From JALXDT01 sp964634755 (GTDB taxonomy: Bacteria; Acidobacteriota; Aminicenantia; JAMOAD01): a stretch of DNA of 16,095 nt. Under the pieces are notes generated by a model. It did not search any database and was not told the origin of the DNA. It saw only the letters and a program-made list of their open reading frames with translations. A program made the position numbers and the translations under genes. Shown piece after piece: positions 13,811 to 16,095 of this stretch (its first letter is position 1; the number at the start of each line of letters is the position of its first letter). The stretch is taken from NCBI GenBank assembly GCA_964634755.1, contig CAZWJH010000059.1:1-16095 (forward strand). Direction: 5' to 3'.

Positions 13811-14137
13811 TTATGCTGTTTTTTTGTAAATAATTTTACCTGTTCTTATTATTTCCGATAAAAAGGTGCCTCGCTCATTTCTTTCAATTTCTTCTACTGT
13901 TGCTGAAATAGGATCTATATTAACATCAATCTCCCATAAAGGTCTTGATAAGATTTTGTATGCTTTTAATTTATCCATTTTTTCAAAATCTTTTGAAACT
14001 ATCAGGATGTCAATATCCGAATCTTTTTCATTAAATTTATCACTTAAATAAGAGCCAAATAAAATAACCATCTCAATGTCTATCTCTTTTTTTAAGAGTT
14101 TTATATATTCCTCTATTTTATCTTTTGTTTTATCCAT
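13811..14137 (-). CDS. MNT-type nucleotidyltransferase (MntA-like antitoxin candidate)
   Basis: This 108-residue minimal nucleotidyltransferase has VILFGSYLSD with G28/S29 and, 11 residues on, SDIDILIVS with D41 and D43. A further acidic strand (EIDVNIDP) may supply the third carboxylate. It overlaps the upstream HEPN gene by 25 bp, the usual layout of HEPN-MNT pairs, in which MNT proteins act as antitoxins by modifying the HEPN partner (known for the MntA-HepT type). GAGGAG at 14146-14151, 8 nt before the ATG and inside the HEPN gene, supports the start. Confidence 0.85.
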   Translation of the reverse strand: MDKTKDKIEEYIKLLKKEIDIEMVILFGSYLSDKFNEKDSDIDILIVSKDFEKMDKLKAYKILSRPLWEIDVNIDPISATVEEIERNERGTFLSEIIRTGKIIYKKTA

Positions 14138-14502
14138 TTTAATAGCTCCTCTGTTTTTTTTATTACAAACGCTGCATCTTCTTTTTTCAATGCATTCTTT
14201 AAATTAATAAAATCATAGGGATATTTTATTTTTTTGTAAAAAAAGCTTATTTCCATTAAGACATCCTTTTGTTCTTCGTTTAACTCTTCAGCAAGCTCTG
14301 CTTCTTTTGCAAGAAGCTCAAGATTATTATATCGCGGGGGATAAAATTTTGTTTTAAAAATAATAACAGCTTTTAATATTTCTTCAATTGCCAGGTGGCA
14401 CATAAAAGCTACATAAGGATATCGTCCCATTTTAAACATATCCTTTGCACTTGCAAAATCATATTCAGCGATCTCAATCCATTTATCAAAAACAATACAC
14501 AT
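14113..14502 (-). CDS. HEPN domain protein (HepT-like partner of the MNT gene)
   Basis: This 129-residue all-helical protein carries the HEPN signature WIEIAEYDFASAKDMF (8-23), GRYPYVAFMCHLAIEEILKA (26-45) and a final EELLKWIKQKIK helix, as in COG2250-type HEPN proteins. The canonical RNase motif R-x4-6-H is not present. The only His is H36, 9 residues after R27. It may therefore lack the classic RNase centre or use a variant one. It precedes and overlaps the MNT gene. No ribosome-binding site precedes the ATG and the predicted transcript starts at the ATG itself. Confidence 0.82.
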   Translation of the reverse strand: MCIVFDKWIEIAEYDFASAKDMFKMGRYPYVAFMCHLAIEEILKAVIIFKTKFYPPRYNNLELLAKEAELAEELNEEQKDVLMEISFFYKKIKYPYDFINLKNALKKEDAAFVIKKTEELLKWIKQKIK

Positions 14503-14508
14503 AATAAC

Positions 14509-14537
14509 ATTGTATGTAAAATTTCACTTTCTATCAA
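14509..14537 (-). promoter_or_regulatory. Promoter of the HEPN-MNT operon, predicted leaderless
   Basis: On the minus strand TTGATA (14537-14532), 17-nt spacer, TACAAT (14514-14509): 5 of 6 matches in each hexamer. The expected start, 7 nt after the -10, is 14502, the A of the ATG. Confidence 0.6.
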
Positions 14538-14550
14538 CTATCATTTTTCA

Positions 14551-14590
14551 ACTTCCTTGCGACTTCGGAAAAGTCAAGGAGTCTTAAATA
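14551..14590. repeat. Bulged hairpin with a shared repeat word between Fic and HEPN genes
   Basis: TCCTTG-c-GACTT (14554-14565) pairs with AAGTCAAGGA (14571-14580) around CGGAA, a 10-bp stem with a small bulge. No T-run follows on either strand. The word CTTCGGAAAAGTCAAGGAG resembles CTTCGGGAAAGTAAGGAG near 12266, so it probably belongs to the mosaic family. Confidence 0.4.
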
Positions 14591-14713
14591 TGAAAATCCT
14601 CTTTTAAAAAGCAACAGAGGCAACTACCCTAAAGTGAGAAAATATTTTTTACAATATTTCCTGAATTTAGCTAAAAACACAGTCTTTATTATACTTATTA
14701 TGCTTGAAACATT

Positions 14714-15862
14714 TTATTTATCTTCTTCACTTTCAAACAAATCCAAATACTCCTTAAAAACAAAGATTTTATTTCTCCTGTAACCTGTAATTTCTTTTAA
14801 AATTTCTTTTTTAACAAATAATTTTATTAAAGAGTATGAGGCTTTTACGGATAACTCTGTTATTTTACAAACATCTTTACTCCTAATGACAGGAGAAGAA
14901 AAAAGCCAATGAAAAAGTATCATTGCTTTTTTCGAGCGTTTCCCCATTGTAATAATTTTTTCCTGTTCAATTTTGTTTTTTAGGTCAACAATACTTTTTA
15001 AAGTTTTAACAGATCTTTCGGCTGTTTCAATAACTCCTATCAAGAAAAATTTAATCCATTGCTCCAAATCATTGTCTGTTCTTACCTTTGTCAGGTTCTG
15101 ATAATACAAGTTTCTGTTCTTTTCGAAAAATTCCGATAAATACAACAAAGGTTTTTCCAATACTTTGTTAGCAACTAAATATAATGTGATTAATAAACGA
15201 CCTATCCTCCCATTTCCGTCCAAAAACGGATGTATTGTTTCAAATTGATAATGAGCAATTGCTATTTTTATCAAATGAGGTATTTTAATTTCCCTATTAT
15301 TGAGAAACTTTTCAAAATCCGAAAGAAGCTCCGGTAACTCTTCATGAGTAGGAGGGACAAACACTGCATCTTTAAGAGTGGCACCTCCTATCCAATTTTG
15401 TGATTTTCTGAAGTCCCCGGGAGTTTTATATTTACCTCTACCGGAGGAAAGCAATATCTTATGTGTTTCCTTAATAAGCCTATTGGATAATGGTAGTACC
15501 TTAAGTTTCTCAATTGCATAATTCATTGCATTAACATAATTATTAACTTCCTGCCAATCATCTCTTTTCTCAGGCTCTATTGCCGTTTTATCTTTCAAAG
15601 CATCTTCAATATTTGTCTGAGTTCCCTCAATCTTACTCGAAACCACAGCTTCCTTGTAAACAAGCATTTTAATAAACATATTTGTATCAGGAACCAATCT
15701 TGCAAAAGAATTTAATTCTCCCAATTTAAAAGAAGCTTCTTCAAGTAATTCGTTAATCAAGGGATTGCTCCAATAAAAAGAATGATTAATAAATGAAGGT
15801 ACAAAGTATTTGTATTGAAAACCTTCTTTGTAAACGCCAGCCTTAAAACTTTTCAAATCCAT
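14714..15862 (-). CDS. Fic family protein (AMP-transferase) with inhibitory helix and winged-helix C-terminus
   Basis: This 382-residue protein has an N-terminal Fic_N-type helical part containing SSKIEG (75-80), which fits the (S/T)xxxE(G/N) inhibitory motif with Glu79. The Fic domain carries HPFLDGNGRIGR (211-222), with catalytic His211 and Asp215 intact. The beta-hairpin flap is near GATLKDAVFVPP (160-171). The C-terminal part (about 315-372, IRSKDVCKITELSVKASYSLIKL, split by a few residues) looks like a winged helix. Such class II Fic proteins transfer AMP from ATP to target hydroxyls and are self-inhibited until the Glu is displaced (family knowledge). The start has AGGAGG at 15868-15873. 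Autoregulation through the upstream operators by the winged helix is an inference. Confidence 0.92.
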   Translation of the reverse strand: MDLKSFKAGVYKEGFQYKYFVPSFINHSFYWSNPLINELLEEASFKLGELNSFARLVPDTNMFIKMLVYKEAVVSSKIEGTQTNIEDALKDKTAIEPEKRDDWQEVNNYVNAMNYAIEKLKVLPLSNRLIKETHKILLSSGRGKYKTPGDFRKSQNWIGGATLKDAVFVPPTHEELPELLSDFEKFLNNREIKIPHLIKIAIAHYQFETIHPFLDGNGRIGRLLITLYLVANKVLEKPLLYLSEFFEKNRNLYYQNLTKVRTDNDLEQWIKFFLIGVIETAERSVKTLKSIVDLKNKIEQEKIITMGKRSKKAMILFHWLFSSPVIRSKDVCKITELSVKASYSLIKLFVKKEILKEITGYRRNKIFVFKEYLDLFESEEDK

Positions 15863-15895
15863 TACGACCTCCTTTTATATTATTATGGTAGCACA

Positions 15896-15967
15896 AAAGT
15901 AAAATAAAAGAAATTATATTTTACTTTTAACACTTAAAGTAAAATAAAAGAAATTATATTTTACTTT
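15896..15967. promoter_or_regulatory. Two identical 32-bp palindromic operators upstream of the Fic gene
   Basis: A 32-bp sequence occurs twice without a mismatch, at 15896-15927 and 15936-15967, separated by 8 bp (TAACACTT), a period of 40 bp or about four helical turns. Each copy is a palindrome with arms AAAGTAAAATA and TATTTTACTTT around a 10-bp centre. Each contains TATAAT on the minus strand (15918-15913 and 15958-15953). If the proximal one is the -10, a bound repressor would cover the promoter. The site starts 33 bp before the Fic ATG. Confidence 0.75.
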
Positions 15968-15989
15968 CATGGCTAAAAAAGAAAATCTA

Positions 15990-16095
15990 AAAGGACACTT
16001 TTTTAAAAGCTTTAGAGCTGCCGAGCTTTCAAGCCATTTCCTAAGCCAAAAGCATCCAAGCCTCTCAAGCTTCCATAAAGCAGAGCAGCAGAGCA
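15990..16095. repeat. Mosaic intergenic repeat block at the window's right end
   Basis: It contains TTTTTTAAAAGCTTTAGAG (15999-16017, identical at 12330-12348), AAGCCAAAAGC (16043-16053, identical at 377-387), AAGCTTCCATAAAGC (16067-16081, identical at 11842-11856) and GCAGAGCAGCAGAGCA (16080-16095). It continues beyond the window. Confidence 0.65.

Noticed and set aside
15896..15967. Two identical 32-bp repeats, CRISPR-like at first sight
   Set aside because: Only two copies, an 8-bp spacer, very AT-rich and palindromic, placed directly at a gene start; this fits operators, not an array.

Overview
The window is AT-rich (roughly one third G+C by eye) and its proteins are rich in Lys, Glu and Ile. 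An RND efflux operon with a lipoprotein-type adaptor points to a double-membrane (Gram-negative) bacterium. The large share of AAA/DUF4143 ATPases and HEPN/MNT-type genes is common in anaerobes and thermophiles. I cannot assign a phylum from sequence alone, and I see no rRNA or tRNA gene.

Layout. At 1-336 (+) is the 3' end of a DUF6067-type glycoside-hydrolase-like gene, convergent with an AAA_14/DUF4143 ATPase gene (463-1653, -). Region 1654-2361 has no intact gene. It holds the ATPase promoter with a 9-bp-arm inverted repeat, a dense hairpin block (1843-2001), and the surviving C-terminal piece of a PD-(D/E)XK nuclease gene (2001-2195). The centre is a three-gene RND operon (2362-9802, +): a periplasmic adaptor and two complete, non-identical inner-membrane permeases, joined by two ATGA stop/start overlaps. 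No outer-membrane factor gene is in the window. A second DUF4143 ATPase (10274-11590, -) follows, with a full-consensus promoter, sitting between two 95-bp imperfect direct repeats.

The right part (12480-15862) reads as a small toxin-antitoxin/defence-type island: an orphan HicB-like antitoxin (+); then on the minus strand a DUF6036-like nucleotidyltransferase with a small upstream partner gene, an overlapping HEPN-MNT pair, and a Fic AMP-transferase gene preceded by two identical 32-bp palindromic operators.

The least explained structure is a family of mosaic intergenic repeats built from shared short words (for example GCAGAGCAGC, GCCGAACAG, TTCGCCACGGCGAA, AAGCTTCCATAAAGC, TTTTTTAAAAGCTTTAGAG). 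They lie near 361-450, 1843-2001, 2196-2262, 9764-9806, 11821-11915, 12261-12375, 14551-14590 and 15990-16095. At three of these places the repeat abuts or forms the end of a gene: it encodes the last 12 residues and stop codon of the second permease, and it borders two truncated gene remnants. The repeats therefore look like material laid down at break points.
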